6,053 nt of DNA, taken from an uncultured Eubacteriales bacterium. GTDB taxonomy: Bacteria > Bacillota_A > Clostridia > Oscillospirales > Oscillospiraceae. How positions within the stretch are numbered: the stretch's first letter is position 1; each line of letters begins with the position of its first letter. The notes beneath the pieces are model-generated. The model was not told the origin of the DNA and did not search any database. It was given only the letters and a program-made list of their open reading frames with translations. The stretch lies in NCBI GenBank assembly GCA_949747935.1, contig CATKHE010000087.1, positions 1 to 6,053 on the forward strand. The letters are read 5' to 3'. A program made the translations under genes and the position numbers. This document shows, in pieces, positions 5,886-6,053 of the stretch.

Positions 5886-6053
5886 GCGTTTGATGAAGTA
5901 GAACGCTCCGCCGCCCAGCAGCGCCGCCGCGACAACCGCCACCACGGGCAGGACGCTGTTCTTTTCGCCGGTGGGGGCGTCAGTGGGAGTGGTCGGCTCG
6001 GCGGGAGCGGTGGGGTCGGCGGGGTCGGTCAGGCCGGGGTCAGAGGTATTGCC
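5877..6053 (-). CDS. C-terminal tail of a surface-anchored protein with sorting-signal-like end (partial)
   Basis: 58 codons and a TAA are visible; the 5' part is beyond the right edge. The first ~29 residues are a spacer rich in Pro, Thr, Asp and Ala (LTDPADPTAPAEPTTPTDAP). It is encoded by GC-rich near-repeats of GGGGTCGG type, as in wall-spanning regions. Then come DAPTGEKNS (5979-5981 starts the D), a 21-residue hydrophobic segment (VLPVVAVVAAALLGGGAFYF plus I, 5954-5892) and a KRRR tail. That order (TG motif, hydrophobic helix, basic tail) is the layout of a sortase sorting signal, but the motif is not canonical LPXTG. A simple C-terminal membrane anchor is the alternative. The gene is a likely substrate of the sortase it precedes. 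The N-terminal domains, and therefore the function, are unknown. Confidence 0.85.
   Translation of the reverse strand, partial: GNTSDPGLTDPADPTAPAEPTTPTDAPTGEKNSVLPVVAVVAAALLGGGAFYFIKRRR

Overview
The window reads as one coherent cell-surface locus of a Gram-positive anaerobe. All supported genes lie on the minus strand. The moderately high GC (estimated by eye, not counted), strong AGGAGG ribosome sites, a copper-amine-oxidase-type 'stalk' domain protein, a class D-like sortase and a thioester/SpaA-repeat surface protein together suggest a gut Clostridia member, most likely Oscillospiraceae-like (Flavonifractor/Oscillibacter type). The genus is a guess from style, not from a marker gene.

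Layout in the direction of transcription (right to left): (1) 6053-5877, the C-terminal tail of a surface protein with a Pro/Thr/Asp/Ala-rich spacer, a TG-containing sorting-signal-like motif, a hydrophobic segment and a KRRR tail. (2) 5870-5082, a secreted or membrane-tethered sortase whose Shine-Dalgarno is formed by the last two codons of gene 1. (3) A 103-nt gap with a plausible extended -10 promoter. (4) 4978-4133, an exported stalk-domain protein with an uncharacterised C-terminal domain. (5) A strong 13-bp hairpin at 4117-4088 in the 79-nt gap. (6) 4053 to the left edge, a very large adhesin-like gene starting at TTG. It is open for 1351 codons without a stop and continues past position 1.

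The adhesin was translated codon by codon across the window. It has a signal peptide, an N-terminal thioester (TQXA/TED) region, a Ser/Pro/Asp-rich linker, and eleven head-to-tail SpaA/Cna-B-type domains (ten complete, the eleventh cut by the window edge). Every complete repeat keeps the Lys-Glu-Asn set that forms an intramolecular isopeptide bond in this family. The inferred picture is a thioester 'chemical harpoon' tip on a covalently locked rod. It would be anchored by a sorting signal outside the window, possibly by the sortase encoded just upstream. The stalk protein may be an accessory factor, but nothing in the sequence proves that.

No tRNA, rRNA, CRISPR array, transposon or plus-strand gene could be supported. 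The long plus-strand open frames are antisense shadows of the minus-strand genes.
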